A stretch of 46,941 nucleotides of DNA, taken from the NCBI GenBank assembly GCA_030608465.1, contig JAUWEC010000003.1, forward strand, positions 1-46,941, in the 5' to 3' direction. A program made the position numbers and the translations under genes. Source of the stretch: Chloroflexota bacterium (GTDB lineage Bacteria; Chloroflexota; Anaerolineae; Anaerolineales; UBA11858). The notes beneath the pieces were generated by a model, which saw only the letters and a program-made list of their open reading frames with translations, was not told where the DNA came from and did not search any database. Of this stretch, positions 35,819-44,813 are shown in pieces; the stretch's first letter is position 1, and each line of letters opens with the position of its first letter.

Positions 35819-38256
35819 TTAATCTCTCCTATCAGTCCGGCTCTGTGGCGAGAAAATAATGAAAACACGCCATTTGCCAATCCGCCAATAAATATTGTCC
35901 CCACAGTGATGAAAATGCCGATGTTAAACGGAAGCCAGGCTGCATTTGCAAGGTTCGGCTGTTCCCGGAGATGTTCATAATTCAGACCGTGAATTACTCC
36001 TGAAACGTACCCTGAGAGTAGTTGGGGAGAAGCCCGGAAATATGGCTGGATTAATGGTTCTACCTGAGCGCTGACCACCATATTCAAGGGTGTATTTTCA
36101 AGATGGGTGCCTACCTGTTCGATCCAGATTTTTGCTGTATTAGGATCATCTGTAATAACCAGAATCATAGCAAAATCCCCGATTGAATCCACTTTGGTCA
36201 GGGGAGGGGATTCCCAGGCGTTGCTTCCATCAAAAGCGAGGGGAATGATTTTTTTAGGGGCGATCATAAAGCTTACCAAACCTGCAGACTCGCCGGGTAA
36301 ATATCCCAGGTTGATATACTGCTGGTTGTGTTTATAAGCGTGTTTTTCTTGCGTGGAAGTCAGGAAAAATTCAGCCAATACCGGTCCGGTCGGTTGTGTG
36401 GAAACAAACGAAAGATATGTGCCTTGTTCCATCAGATGGTCTACAACAGCAGCCGCGGCAATGTGCATTTCAGCAGTTGCGGCGGGTTGATAATCAAAGG
36501 CTATCAAAACAGGTTGTCCGTCGTATAACTCATCAATCTGATTATATAAAGCGCCATAACCAGAATTATTGATTTGCCCTTCTGGAGGTAGTTGTGTATC
36601 AACAGTTCCCCCAAAGATAATCGTTCCACCGATTGTGATGATTAGAATGATGGCAATCAACCAGCGGAGAATTCTTTGGGTCTGAACTGGAGCGGCTTTT
36701 TTAATGGGTTTTACTTTCTTTTCTTCTCCAATAAGCTTTCTCAGCAGATTTACATATTCCTGGTGGGATTTTGTTGCTGTGAGGTCAAGAGGTTTCCTGG
36801 CTGCATGTTCTGTATCAGGGGCAAATTCGGCTTCTGCGGGAAGAACACTGGGGATTCCGGCCAGAGGGCCGTAGTTTTCGATATAGTCCTCGTCCTCCGA
36901 TAGGCCAGTCGAATCCATAGATTCAACCACTGGACGCATTGCTTCCACCCAGCCGGGTAAATCGCCGGGTGATATTTCATCTTCAATGACGAGAGTACCT
37001 TCTTCTCCAGAGGCTGTTGTCAGCCAGCTGGGAAGTTCCTCGCTAAATAAATCATCATAGAATTCCTCTTCTTCAATTTGGAATGGATCGACTCCAGCAA
37101 GGAACCGAAGTTCTTCCGGAATATCTTGGGCATCCTTCGCAGATGTACTGACATCATCGGCTGCCCAGGAAGGAAATTTCTTGTGCTCTACGCTCTCTTC
37201 AATTGATATTTGGGTCGTTTCTTTTTCCTCTATCTTCTCTTCAGAGATCGTTTCCTCAGAATCCTCGAGTTTGATATCTGAGTCATAGAGATCTTTTTTC
37301 TGTAAGAATTCATTCAGTTTTTCATCATCTCCATCCATCTGCAGCCAATCTGGCAGTTCATCCGCGGTTGCATCGGACTCCTCTGGTTTTGCTTTCTGGC
37401 CCACTTCCGTTTTTCCTGTAACTGACAACCAATCAGGAAATGAAGAGTCATCATCTACTTCATCCCTGCTCTTATTCAATCTTTTAATTTTCTCAAGCCA
37501 GTCGGTGCCGGATTTCCCTTCAAGTGGAGGGGACACAGGTACAACCTCAGATTCCCGATCCTCATCGGCGGTTGAGTCCGGATCTTGTAGCATGTCCAGC
37601 CATCCCGAGTCCTCCGAAAAGGATGCTGGCTCCAGATCCGGTTCGGCATCATCCAATGGTTCAGTCGGCTGGATGCTGATTTGATTGTCGATTTCTTCAG
37701 AAGAGAAGAAGTCATTCAGCAGGGAAGGATCATCCGATTCGGTTGGTTGGATGCTGTCTTGGTCACCAATTTCTTCTGATGAGGAAAAGTCCTTCAGTGG
37801 GGATGAATCATGTAGTTCGCTCGGCTCAAGGCTGTCACGAACATCGTCTTCATCAGGTGGAAAGAAGTCATTTCTCAGGGATGAAGCTTCTGGTTCGGTT
37901 GGTTGGATGCTGTCTTGGTCACCAATTTCTTCTGATGAGGAAAAGTCCTTCAGTGGGGATGAATCATGTAGTTCGCTCGGCTCAAGGCTGTCATGATCAT
38001 CGTTTTCATCAGGTGGAAAGAAATCATTTCTCAGGGATGAAGCTTCTGGTTCGATTGATTGGAAGAAATCATCCAGACGTGATGAATCATCGGGTTCAAC
38101 CGGCGGTAGGCTGCCAAGAGCATCGAGCTCTTCAGGAGGGAGGAGATCGTTACGTAAAGAAAAATCATCAAACCCCAAGGGGCTACCGCAAAATTCACAA
38201 GACTCTTGATCGTCTGAATTTGACCTACCGCAGGTGGGGCAGAGGATATCAGTCAT
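35815..38256 (-). CDS. zinc-ribbon, acidic-repeat, single-TM protein (start revised from 38379 to 38256)
   Basis: MTDILCPTCGRSNSDDQESCEFCGSPLG zinc ribbon at revised start; long acidic repeats; TM RWLIAIILIITIGGTIIFGG; extracytoplasmic-looking C-terminal domain. Confidence 0.72.
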   Translation of the reverse strand: MTDILCPTCGRSNSDDQESCEFCGSPLGFDDFSLRNDLLPPEELDALGSLPPVEPDDSSRLDDFFQSIEPEASSLRNDFFPPDENDDHDSLEPSELHDSSPLKDFSSSEEIGDQDSIQPTEPEASSLRNDFFPPDEDDVRDSLEPSELHDSSPLKDFSSSEEIGDQDSIQPTESDDPSLLNDFFSSEEIDNQISIQPTEPLDDAEPDLEPASFSEDSGWLDMLQDPDSTADEDRESEVVPVSPPLEGKSGTDWLEKIKRLNKSRDEVDDDSSFPDWLSVTGKTEVGQKAKPEESDATADELPDWLQMDGDDEKLNEFLQKKDLYDSDIKLEDSEETISEEKIEEKETTQISIEESVEHKKFPSWAADDVSTSAKDAQDIPEELRFLAGVDPFQIEEEEFYDDLFSEELPSWLTTASGEEGTLVIEDEISPGDLPGWVEAMRPVVESMDSTGLSEDEDYIENYGPLAGIPSVLPAEAEFAPDTEHAARKPLDLTATKSHQEYVNLLRKLIGEEKKVKPIKKAAPVQTQRILRWLIAIILIITIGGTIIFGGTVDTQLPPEGQINNSGYGALYNQIDELYDGQPVLIAFDYQPAATAEMHIAAAAVVDHLMEQGTYLSFVSTQPTGPVLAEFFLTSTQEKHAYKHNQQYINLGYLPGESAGLVSFMIAPKKIIPLAFDGSNAWESPPLTKVDSIGDFAMILVITDDPNTAKIWIEQVGTHLENTPLNMVVSAQVEPLIQPYFRASPQLLSGYVSGVIHGLNYEHLREQPNLANAAWLPFNIGIFITVGTIFIGGLANGVFSLFSRHRAGLIGEIK
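37741..38052. repeat. two near-identical 156-bp in-frame tandem repeats (52 aa each)
   Basis: GGTTGGTTGGATGCTGTCTTGGTCACCAATTTCTTCTGATGAGG... starts at 37741 and again at 37897; copies differ at only a few positions. More degenerate units flank them. Confidence 0.9.
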
Positions 38257-38258
38257 CG

Positions 38259-38903
38259 TTAGTCCCCATAAGGACGGTCTGTTCCCATAAGGATCCTGAT
38301 CCCGGTGGTTATGGTTCCCAACGCGATTCCTATCAGCAGACCGCGCGCTCCGCCGAGTGCAGGAACACGAACAATCCAATCACGAATGACATGCAGGAAA
38401 GGAAGGGTAGCAGAGGGAATAGAAAACGAGCCGAGCAGGACCAGGAGAATCACAAAAAAGAAAGTGATCGAGAAAAGATCCATCCTTTTTCGCAGGATAC
38501 TGGCCGCGGCGTAGGTCAGACTGACGGCAATAACAGCTAATAAACTAGTTTCAATCGGCAGTTGAATATAAGTGAATATCCAATTTGTCATCTGGAAATT
38601 GGGTTGTCCGAGCATGTAGGATTGGACCATGTCAATAATTCCCACCACTAAAGTCAACAAAAGAGCGATGACTAGAATGAGACTGTACCCGCTGTTTTCG
38701 TTGTCAGACCCCATCTTTTTAAAGTGGACTGAGAGCAGATTAATGATTCCAACCAGCAGCGCAACTGCAGCTAGTACCAGTCCCGTCCGTAACAAAGCGA
38801 AACGAATATTGGTGATTGATGGGATAAAATACCCGGCCAGGACGACAACCCCCACCCCGATGGCAATCGCTGCCGAGACGGGTGCTCTTAATTTAATATT
38901 CAC
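38259..38903 (-). CDS. multi-pass membrane protein, function unknown
   Basis: Several TM segments; 4-bp overlap with upstream gene. Confidence 0.65.
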   Translation of the reverse strand: MNIKLRAPVSAAIAIGVGVVVLAGYFIPSITNIRFALLRTGLVLAAVALLVGIINLLSVHFKKMGSDNENSGYSLILVIALLLTLVVGIIDMVQSYMLGQPNFQMTNWIFTYIQLPIETSLLAVIAVSLTYAAASILRKRMDLFSITFFFVILLVLLGSFSIPSATLPFLHVIRDWIVRVPALGGARGLLIGIALGTITTGIRILMGTDRPYGD

Positions 38904-39697
38904 ATTGAACCTGCCAGAATATATTCAAAGAAAGTATCAATTCCAAGAAATTTCAATAAGACACTTCCGAGAATGATGAAGATGATAATCCATCTGAAAA
39001 TATCCTGGGCAGAAATGCTGGCCAGATGGATTTTACCGGCGCCCAGGTATGCGCCGCCGGCATATAATTCTTCTCCTATCAGGGGATCTGACGCTGATGC
39101 ATATATTACAGCCTGCGCAGGAAGTTGAGCAGTGCCGGCAATTGTCGGGGTGCTCTGCCGTTCTCCAGCGGTGGTTAACCAGGTTATTTCGCTGCCAAAC
39201 CAACCGGTGTGAATATTCGCGGAAACATTTTTATCCCGGATGGTTGTGAGGGTTCCTGCCGCATAAGAAAATGGTGTCACGCCAACCAGTTCCCCGGAAG
39301 GATTTTTACCCTTGTCAGCGACACTGATTGCTTTAGAGGTCCCCTGAATGGTGTCTTGTGCCAGGATTGAAATTACTGCATTACCAGTGGAAACGACCGG
39401 GGGATAATCACATACAGATGATTTTTCAATGACCTGTTTTAATATACTTAATCCCGCCAGAGCCGCAGCGGATTCCGGACCCGTGATTCCCCCCCTCCCC
39501 AGAGAGATATGCAGCTGCGTGCCGTCTTCTACTGAGACATTTATCTCCTGGTTGATCTTATCGTAGGCAGGTATGGGTCGGATATTTTTCTGCTTCGGTT
39601 CCTGATTGATGATCGAAAAAAAGATCATTAGACCGAGGAAGAGTACAATTACCACAATCCCTGTGAAGCCTGTAGCTGACACAGTGTTAACCTCCAA
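38900..39697 (-). CDS. conserved membrane-anchored hypothetical protein (DUF6754-like)
   Basis: N- and C-terminal TM segments; GTQLHISLGRGGITGPESAAALAGLSIL. DUF assignment is from memory. Confidence 0.6.
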   Translation of the reverse strand: MEVNTVSATGFTGIVVIVLFLGLMIFFSIINQEPKQKNIRPIPAYDKINQEINVSVEDGTQLHISLGRGGITGPESAAALAGLSILKQVIEKSSVCDYPPVVSTGNAVISILAQDTIQGTSKAISVADKGKNPSGELVGVTPFSYAAGTLTTIRDKNVSANIHTGWFGSEITWLTTAGERQSTPTIAGTAQLPAQAVIYASASDPLIGEELYAGGAYLGAGKIHLASISAQDIFRWIIIFIILGSVLLKFLGIDTFFEYILAGSM

Positions 39698-39952
39698 CTA
39701 CGCTGTTGGCTCGAAGGACCTGAGAGCCTTGATAAATATTGCGGTTTCCGTTGGGTCCTCTAATATCCTGGCAAAGTCTCGGGACTGTTCATTGGAAATA
39801 AAAGGAGACAAAACTGGTTGGCTTAAATATACCAACTGGGCACCAAGCAGATTGATTGGACCTGAAGCTTCCAAAAAGGTTGCTGTGAGATGATGGAGCC
39901 GCAATTTATATAGCGTTTTGATCCAATTTTCCCTATTTTCTTGAATCTTCAT
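39698..39952 (-). CDS. small conserved hypothetical protein, first gene of the MutL-like operon
   Basis: 84-aa ORF immediately abutting the next gene. Confidence 0.5.
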   Translation of the reverse strand: MKIQENRENWIKTLYKLRLHHLTATFLEASGPINLLGAQLVYLSQPVLSPFISNEQSRDFARILEDPTETAIFIKALRSFEPTA

Positions 39953-40123
39953 AGTTCAGAATTAGTATAGCATAGTTTCATTTTTCAAGTGAGTGGTGCC
40001 TGTCTGCACGGATGTGACTTAAGATATCCAGCATTGATTATTTCTCATACTGTGCTCCCCAGGGCGGGTAAAGTAATATATGATATAGGTGGTAAGGTAA
40101 AATTGGACATTTTTGGAGGAATT

Positions 40124-40999
40124 ATGCAGCCCGATTTAACTGATAAAATCTTGGAATTGGTGCGTTTGACATCGACTGATTTACCTTGGGATGTAGAGGA
40201 AAAATTACGAAAATCAAAGGATCAAGAAACTGAGGGCTCGGCTGCAGAGGGCGCATTGGATACGATCCTGAAAAATGTTGAAATGGCCAGAGCAAATTCA
40301 ACTCCGATATGTCAAGATACAGGGACCCCAATTTTTTATATCTCTTACCCGGATGGCTGGAGTACGAGGAAACTTTCTACCCAAATCAGGGACGCGGTGA
40401 TTCAAGCAACGGCTAAGGCGTATTTGCGACCGAATTCAGTTAATTCGGTGACTGGAAAGAATACTGGAGATAACAGCGGGGATGAACATTATCCATCCCT
40501 ACACTTTCAAGAAGTTGAGGGAGATGAATTAATAATAGACCTGATGCTGAAGGGCGGAGGGTGTGAAAACGTAAGCGCTCAGTATAAACTTCCGGATGCA
40601 TCACTGAAAGCAGACCGAGACCTGGATGGTGTGCGAAAAACTGCTTTGGACGCGGTGATGAAAGCCCAAGGCAAGGGTTGTGCACCTGGTGTGCTGGGCA
40701 TTGCTATCGGCGGTGACCGCGGATCATCCTATGCTGCTTCTAAAGAGGCCTTGCTCCGGCAGGTGGATGATAAAAACCCCGATCCAACGCTGGCTGAACT
40801 GGAAGATAAGATCACCCAGCAGGCTAATCAGCTGGATATTGGTCCGATGGGATTCCACGGAAAAACTACAGTCCTGGGTACAAAAGTAAAGAACCTGCAC
40901 CGTCTTCCAGCCAGTTATTTTGTCTCCATATCCTATATGTGCTGGGCTTTTCGACGCCGACGGATGATTTTCCAAAACGGGGAAACGGAATATCAATAA
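40124..40999 (+). CDS. class I fumarate hydratase / tartrate dehydratase alpha subunit
   Basis: PICQDTGTPIFYI, LKGGGCENVSAQYKLP, GGDRGSSYAASKEALLRQVDDKNPDPTLAELE, HGKTTVLGTKVKNLHRLPASYFVSISYMCWAFRR; GGAGGAATT before ATG 40124. Confidence 0.9.
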   Translation: MQPDLTDKILELVRLTSTDLPWDVEEKLRKSKDQETEGSAAEGALDTILKNVEMARANSTPICQDTGTPIFYISYPDGWSTRKLSTQIRDAVIQATAKAYLRPNSVNSVTGKNTGDNSGDEHYPSLHFQEVEGDELIIDLMLKGGGCENVSAQYKLPDASLKADRDLDGVRKTALDAVMKAQGKGCAPGVLGIAIGGDRGSSYAASKEALLRQVDDKNPDPTLAELEDKITQQANQLDIGPMGFHGKTTVLGTKVKNLHRLPASYFVSISYMCWAFRRRRMIFQNGETEYQ

Positions 41000-41023
41000 A
41001 TCTCTCCAGAGAAAAGTTATAAA

Positions 41024-41059
41024 ACCGGACAGAAAACTAGTTCTTGTCCGGTGTTTTTT
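41024..41059 (+). terminator. terminator after fumarase alpha gene
   Basis: ACCGGACA ... TGTCCGGT-GTTTTTTG. Confidence 0.8.
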
Positions 41060-41122
41060 GTCCAGAACAGGCCATAGCCGGCAACAGGAAGAGAAACCAG
41101 TTCTTTCCCACTGAATTGTTAA

Positions 41123-42409
41123 TCAGGTTACCTTTAATTGTTTTTTTGAATACTCTTGGTAAATGCCATCTTCCAGGATGGTTTTAATCCGATTAAGTGC
41201 CCGATGAATATCTGAATAAGTGGTATATAGAGGAGCGATACCCAAACGAATATTGTCAGGGGCGCGAAAGTCCGGAATGACTCGCAGGGATGAGTCATCC
41301 GGCAAGGGATCAATTAAAGCCCGGCAAATGCGGTACGCTTCGGGATGCCTCAAGGAGACATGAGATCCCCGTTGGATTGGATCAAGGGGTGAACCGAGTT
41401 GAAAACCGAGCGGATTAAGCCACTCCTGAGCGAGATATATGAGGTACTCAGTTTGCTGGATACTCTTTTCCCGCAGGTGCCCCATACCTGCTTCCAGCAG
41501 GATATCGAGAGCCGGTTCGATTCCCATCATGGAAAGGATATGGGGAGTGCTGATTTGAAACCGGGATATTCCCTCAGCCGGAGTGAAGTCCAGATTAAAA
41601 TCAAATGGAGATTGGTCAGCAAACCAACCCCAGATGGGGGGGATTAATTGGTTCTGGAGATCCTTTCGTACATACAAAAAAGCTGGTGCCCCCGGTCCTC
41701 CATTCAAATATTTATAAGTACAGCCAACAGCCAGATCTACCTGCCATTCATTGAGTTTCAGTGGAACCGCACCCACGGAATGTGAGAGGTCCCATAAGGC
41801 AAGAGCGCCGGCTTGATGGGCAAGTTTGGTTACTGATTCCATCTCATACATGAAAGCACTTTTAAACGCCACATGGGTGAGGGCTACCAGCGCAGTGTCT
41901 TCGGTGATCGCATCTTGAATACGCTGGTCGCCGATGGTGATAGAATCTTCCGATTTAAGCAGCTTTAATCGGTGCTTATTCCCTAATAGTTCAATGACGC
42001 CCTGAAAAACATACAGGTCTGATGGAAAATTAAATTCATCACTGAGAAGGATTGATCTATCAACCCGGAATCGCAAAGCTGCAGCCGTGAGTTTAAAAAG
42101 ATTTAATGAAGTTGTGTCGCAAACCAACACTTCGTCAGGCTCCGCGCCGATCAAATCTGCCAGTTTTGCTCCCAACTGACCCGGTTTTTCAAACCAACCG
42201 CGATTCCATCCCCGGACAAGGTCTTTTCCCCATTGATTTTTGACAACGTCCTGAAGATGAGGGACGGTGGCTTGAGGAAGTCTTCCCAGCGAGTTACCGT
42301 CTAAATAAATTAAGTCAGGGTCGTCGATAACAAATCGTTCCCGGAAACCAGCCAGCGTATCCTGGTTATCAAGCTGTAGGGCATAAACTTCTTCAGTAGA
42401 TTTTTCCAT
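41123..42409 (-). CDS. kynU: kynureninase
   Basis: YLDGNSLGRLP, ALWDLSHSVGAVPLKLNEWQVDLAVGCTYKYLNGGPGAPAFLYV (PLP lysine region). Confidence 0.94.
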   Translation of the reverse strand: MEKSTEEVYALQLDNQDTLAGFRERFVIDDPDLIYLDGNSLGRLPQATVPHLQDVVKNQWGKDLVRGWNRGWFEKPGQLGAKLADLIGAEPDEVLVCDTTSLNLFKLTAAALRFRVDRSILLSDEFNFPSDLYVFQGVIELLGNKHRLKLLKSEDSITIGDQRIQDAITEDTALVALTHVAFKSAFMYEMESVTKLAHQAGALALWDLSHSVGAVPLKLNEWQVDLAVGCTYKYLNGGPGAPAFLYVRKDLQNQLIPPIWGWFADQSPFDFNLDFTPAEGISRFQISTPHILSMMGIEPALDILLEAGMGHLREKSIQQTEYLIYLAQEWLNPLGFQLGSPLDPIQRGSHVSLRHPEAYRICRALIDPLPDDSSLRVIPDFRAPDNIRLGIAPLYTTYSDIHRALNRIKTILEDGIYQEYSKKQLKVT

Positions 42410-42597
42410 GGACGAATCCCTCTTTCAAGAATATCAGTGATCACCATTACAAAGCTGGAAAATATATTACGCAACGGATCAATAATAAAATTCACCCATA
42501 ACTCTTACATGGAGCCAGAAGGATGCAAACCTTCCTCAGTGAGCAATGCGGTGTCTTGGGCTGCTCTCCAGGAGACGGGAGTGATATCTTGTGTTCT

Positions 42598-43311
42598 TCA
42601 ATCTGCGAAATGCGAATAGCGGCTTTCTGCCAGACGCTGTTTGCCTTCTTCTAATAAATCGTCTGGAATGACTCTAAAGGTCTCCCCCACATTAGGGTCT
42701 TGGGGTGTGCGGGGAGCTTTTCCATATGCAATGGAATTTATTGCTTCAACCATCAATTCTCCTGCCAGTATGGCAATGCGATAATTAATGCTTTCATAAG
42801 TATCATGGCGATAGACAGGAAGCTGCCTTGAGACAATAATGTCGCCGGTATCAATTCCTGGGTCTATAAAGTGAGCGGTAGCACCTTGCGGCATGTCTTT
42901 ATATAAAGCCCAGCCTACCGAAGATGCCCCGCGCAGCCAAGGAAGTAAGCCTGGATGTGAATTGACCGTAGATTGGCACGGCACTTCAAGGATGTTTGGT
43001 TTGATGATGCGCGTTCCACCTAATACTAGTACATCAGGTTTATCGGCTAAGAGCAATTCTTTACAGGTGTCGTCATTATGATTGGATACACAATATACCG
43101 GTATCTTCCTCCCAGAGATCAATTGCGTCAGATGCGGTGGCACTGGCTGACCTGCAATGCGCGTCAGGAATTTTTCGCGCTCTACATCACCCACATTTGA
43201 CACCTCTTGGATGATCATACTGGGTACCAAGTCGTTTTCCAATAGGATTCGCAGCATCTCCCGTCCATAGGGATGTTCTTCTAATACTAGAAAAGCAAAG
43301 TGGAGGGACAT
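42598..43311 (-). CDS. formyltransferase family protein (methionyl-tRNA formyltransferase-like fold)
   Basis: NSHPGLLPWLRGASSVGWALYKDMPQGATAHFIDPGIDTGDII. Confidence 0.87.
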   Translation of the reverse strand: MSLHFAFLVLEEHPYGREMLRILLENDLVPSMIIQEVSNVGDVEREKFLTRIAGQPVPPHLTQLISGRKIPVYCVSNHNDDTCKELLLADKPDVLVLGGTRIIKPNILEVPCQSTVNSHPGLLPWLRGASSVGWALYKDMPQGATAHFIDPGIDTGDIIVSRQLPVYRHDTYESINYRIAILAGELMVEAINSIAYGKAPRTPQDPNVGETFRVIPDDLLEEGKQRLAESRYSHFAD

Positions 43312-43342
43312 AACGGCTTACCGCCCTATACACAAGGTCAGG

Positions 43343-44569
43343 TCAGATTACTTTTATAAAACGGCGCTTACCAACCTGCAGCACCCCTTTCCCGGGGAAC
43401 TTGGCATGTGGGTCTTCCAATATTTGATCATCAAGGCGGACTGCATTTTGTTGAATCAACCGCCGGGCCTGGCTGCGGCTCTCGGTGAGACCGCTTTCTT
43501 GAAGCATATCCAGGACTGATTGGCCTTTTTTAAGTTTGTATTCATTCATCTCCTCAGGCTGGCCCTGCTCCTGGAAGACTCGGACGAATTCAGCCTCAGC
43601 TTTTTCTGCTGCCTTCTGTCCATGGTAGATGGTTACAATTTCGCGAGCCAGTTTCATCTTGGCTTCTTTTGGGTGCAGGCTGCCGCTAGAGATCTTTTCT
43701 TCAAAGGATTTAATCTCATCTGGAGTCCAGCGGGTTACCAGCCGACTGAAGATTCCCATGGCCTTATCCGGAATGCTCATTAATTTTCCATACATGTCTT
43801 TGGGATCACCTGTGATGACAATATGGTTGCCCAAAGACTTGCTCATCCTGATTTCACCGTCTGTGCCCGGCAGAATGGACATGATAATGCTAATATTGGG
43901 TTTCTTCCCCAGGGCTGTCATCAGCTTCCTGGAAGCTGTGACTATATTAAATAACTGATCGCTGCCCCCTATCTGGACATCTGCGTCCAGGGTAAAGGCG
44001 TCATATCCCTGCATCAGGGCATAATAAAATTCGTGCAGGTAAATAGCTTCGTTATTTTGAAACCGTTTGGCAAAATTATCCCGGGTCAGGAACTGTCCTA
44101 CAGTGAAATTAGAGCTTAAGTGGATCAGGTCTTTAAAGGTCAGTTTTGATAACCATTCTGAGTTGTGACGGATAATGGTTTTTTCAGGATCCAGAACTTT
44201 GAAGCTTTGTTCAGCATAGGTTTGTCCGTTTTGGGCAACCTGCTCAGGGGACAGGCGGGGTCTCAGTTTGTCCTTGTCGGAGGGATCACCTATCAGGGAT
44301 GTGAAATCGCCTATCACGAATGTCACTTCGTGACCTAGTTCCTGGAATTGCCTTAGTTTGCGCATGGTTACGGTATGACCCAGGTGCAAATCAGGAGCAG
44401 TTGGATCATATCCGCAGTAGACTTTGAGGGGGCGTTTTTCCTTTTCAGCTTGCAGCAGCCGTTCCTTTAATTCCGCTGCCATGGCTTTTTTTACCTGATC
44501 ATCACCATATTCGGCGCCCTGCATCAGGTAAGCTACTTGTTCGTCAATTGTCATTTTTTTCTTAGCCAT
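43343..44569 (-). CDS. tyrS: tyrosyl-tRNA synthetase
   Basis: CGYDPTAPDLHLGHTV (HIGH), RMSKSLGNHI (KMSKS), C-terminal S4-like domain. Confidence 0.96.
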   Translation of the reverse strand: MAKKKMTIDEQVAYLMQGAEYGDDQVKKAMAAELKERLLQAEKEKRPLKVYCGYDPTAPDLHLGHTVTMRKLRQFQELGHEVTFVIGDFTSLIGDPSDKDKLRPRLSPEQVAQNGQTYAEQSFKVLDPEKTIIRHNSEWLSKLTFKDLIHLSSNFTVGQFLTRDNFAKRFQNNEAIYLHEFYYALMQGYDAFTLDADVQIGGSDQLFNIVTASRKLMTALGKKPNISIIMSILPGTDGEIRMSKSLGNHIVITGDPKDMYGKLMSIPDKAMGIFSRLVTRWTPDEIKSFEEKISSGSLHPKEAKMKLAREIVTIYHGQKAAEKAEAEFVRVFQEQGQPEEMNEYKLKKGQSVLDMLQESGLTESRSQARRLIQQNAVRLDDQILEDPHAKFPGKGVLQVGKRRFIKVI

Positions 44570-44594
44570 CAGGTTCTCCCTGTTCTAATCAGGC

Positions 44595-44690
44595 TACTAA
44601 AAATAATAACACGCCCCCACAAGGGAGGGCGTGATGAGAAGCACTGGTCTGTTGTTCGATCCAGCGCTTCTAAAGAGGATAATAATATCC
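44595..44690 (-). promoter_or_regulatory. structured leader/attenuator-like element between ileS and tyrS
   Basis: Minus strand: GGATA-TTAT-TATCC; AGAAGCGCTGG-N13-CCAGTGCTTCT; then CACGCCC...GGGCGTG followed by TTATTATTTTT, all before the tyrS start. Confidence 0.5.
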
Positions 44691-44751
44691 AGTCAGATTT
44701 TGTGGTTTTTCACTGAACATAAATTTGATTATAACAAATAATTAATCTATC

Positions 44752-44781
44752 GGATACAGTTTCCTCAATGAAACCGTATCC
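44752..44781 (-). other. 12-bp hairpin just downstream of ileS
   Basis: Minus strand GGATACGGTTTC-ATTGAG-GAAACTGTATCC, with the G-U forming only on this strand. Confidence 0.55.
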
Positions 44782-44813
44782 TCAAAAAAAGAAACCATGC
44801 CCTACGTGTTTAT

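Noticed and set aside
37741-38052. Tandem repeat as a CRISPR array or minisatellite-type mobile element
   Set aside because: Units are directly adjacent with no spacers, are in-frame multiples of 3 and lie inside a coding region.
38257-38379. N-terminal extension MDCSCSCTRRSARSADRN... of the zinc-ribbon gene
   Set aside because: It overlaps the upstream gene; MTDILCPTCG at 38256 is the natural zinc-ribbon start.
37743-38540. 265-aa plus-strand ORF (and the 103-aa ORF at 37685) over the acidic-repeat gene
   Set aside because: Antisense to the better-supported coding frame; its length and internal repetition are explained by the 156-bp DNA duplication and biased composition.
44595-44813. T-box riboswitch upstream of tyrS
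   Set aside because: No T-box antiterminator core (GGTGGNACCGCG-like) was seen on the minus strand; retained only as an unclassified structured leader.
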